5,701 bases of DNA from the NCBI GenBank assembly GCA_016234425.1, contig JACRCA010000137.1, forward strand, positions 1 to 5,701, in the 5' to 3' direction. The position numbers were made by a program, and so were the translations under genes. The notes under the pieces are model-generated. The model did not search any database, was not told the origin of the DNA, and was given only the letters and a program-made list of their open reading frames with translations. Source of the DNA: Deltaproteobacteria bacterium. Its GTDB lineage: Bacteria > Desulfobacterota > SM23-61. Positions 5,646 through 5,701 of the stretch are shown one piece after another (position 1 is the first letter of the stretch; each line of letters starts with the position of its first letter).

Positions 5646-5701
5646 ATGCTGAACACATTCAGGAAACCGATCGTTTGGGGATTTTTTATTCTGCTTGCAG
5701 G
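5646..5701 (+). CDS. Start of an exported protein, possibly a lipoprotein (truncated by window edge)
   Basis: Only 18 codons and two bases are visible, reading MLNTFRKPIVWGFFILLA plus a first pair of G bases that fixes glycine as residue 19. A short positively charged start (Arg6, Lys7) followed by a hydrophobic core at 9-18 is typical of a signal peptide or N-terminal anchor. The ending LLAG is what precedes the lipidated cysteine in a lipobox, so a lipoprotein is likely if residue 20 is Cys; that base triplet lies outside the window. The gene is preceded by a very strong ribosome-binding site and a 299-bp leader region. The product cannot be identified from this fragment. Confidence 0.7.
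   Translation, partial: MLNTFRKPIVWGFFILLA

Noticed and set aside
5444..5656. 70-codon minus-strand frame at the right end
   Set aside because: It has a GTG start, overlaps the strong ribosome site and start of the plus-strand exported-protein gene, and has no recognised family.

Overview
This is a 5.7 kb piece of a bacterial chromosome, with mid-range GC in the genes and AT-rich spacers. It holds four complete protein genes and the first 18 codons of a fifth. A family III CoA-transferase, a Bacteroides-like class II fructose-bisphosphate aldolase, a bacterial Ste24-type membrane protease and several kinds of short dispersed repeat together suggest an anaerobic, deltaproteobacterial (Desulfobacterota-like) or similar environmental lineage. 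That placement is inferred from gene families and repeat style. No rRNA, tRNA or other phylogenetic marker is present to confirm it.

Layout. Positions 1-104 are an 8-bp G-rich tandem repeat that runs off the left edge. An imperfect GC-rich palindrome follows at 122-165. At 198-1307 (+) lies a secreted AttH/CrtC-like lipocalin-fold protein. It converges on a family III CoA-transferase at 1466-2674 (-), whose start is best moved 11 codons inside the longest open frame. The spacer 2675-2845 is a divergent promoter region with a good sigma70-like promoter for each side, a 3-unit heptamer repeat and a possible Fur-like box. From it fba, the class II aldolase, is read at 2846-3871 (+). Next is a 157-bp AT-rich segment bounded by inverted 22-nt arms (3886-4042). 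Only 14 nt further on starts a seven-helix M48/Ste24-type zinc protease at 4057-5346 (+). A 299-bp non-coding stretch with a strong hairpin leads to a very well-formed Shine-Dalgarno and the start of an exported protein, possibly a lipoprotein, at 5646.

The genes do not form an obvious pathway. Aldolase serves central carbon metabolism, the CoA-transferase activates an unknown organic acid, the lipocalin-like protein acts outside the cytoplasm, and the protease acts in the membrane. Orientation and spacing suggest mostly independent transcription units. I see no convincing new multi-gene system here. The more unusual content is in the spacers: four different repeat or palindrome types in under 6 kb, two of them directly in front of genes.
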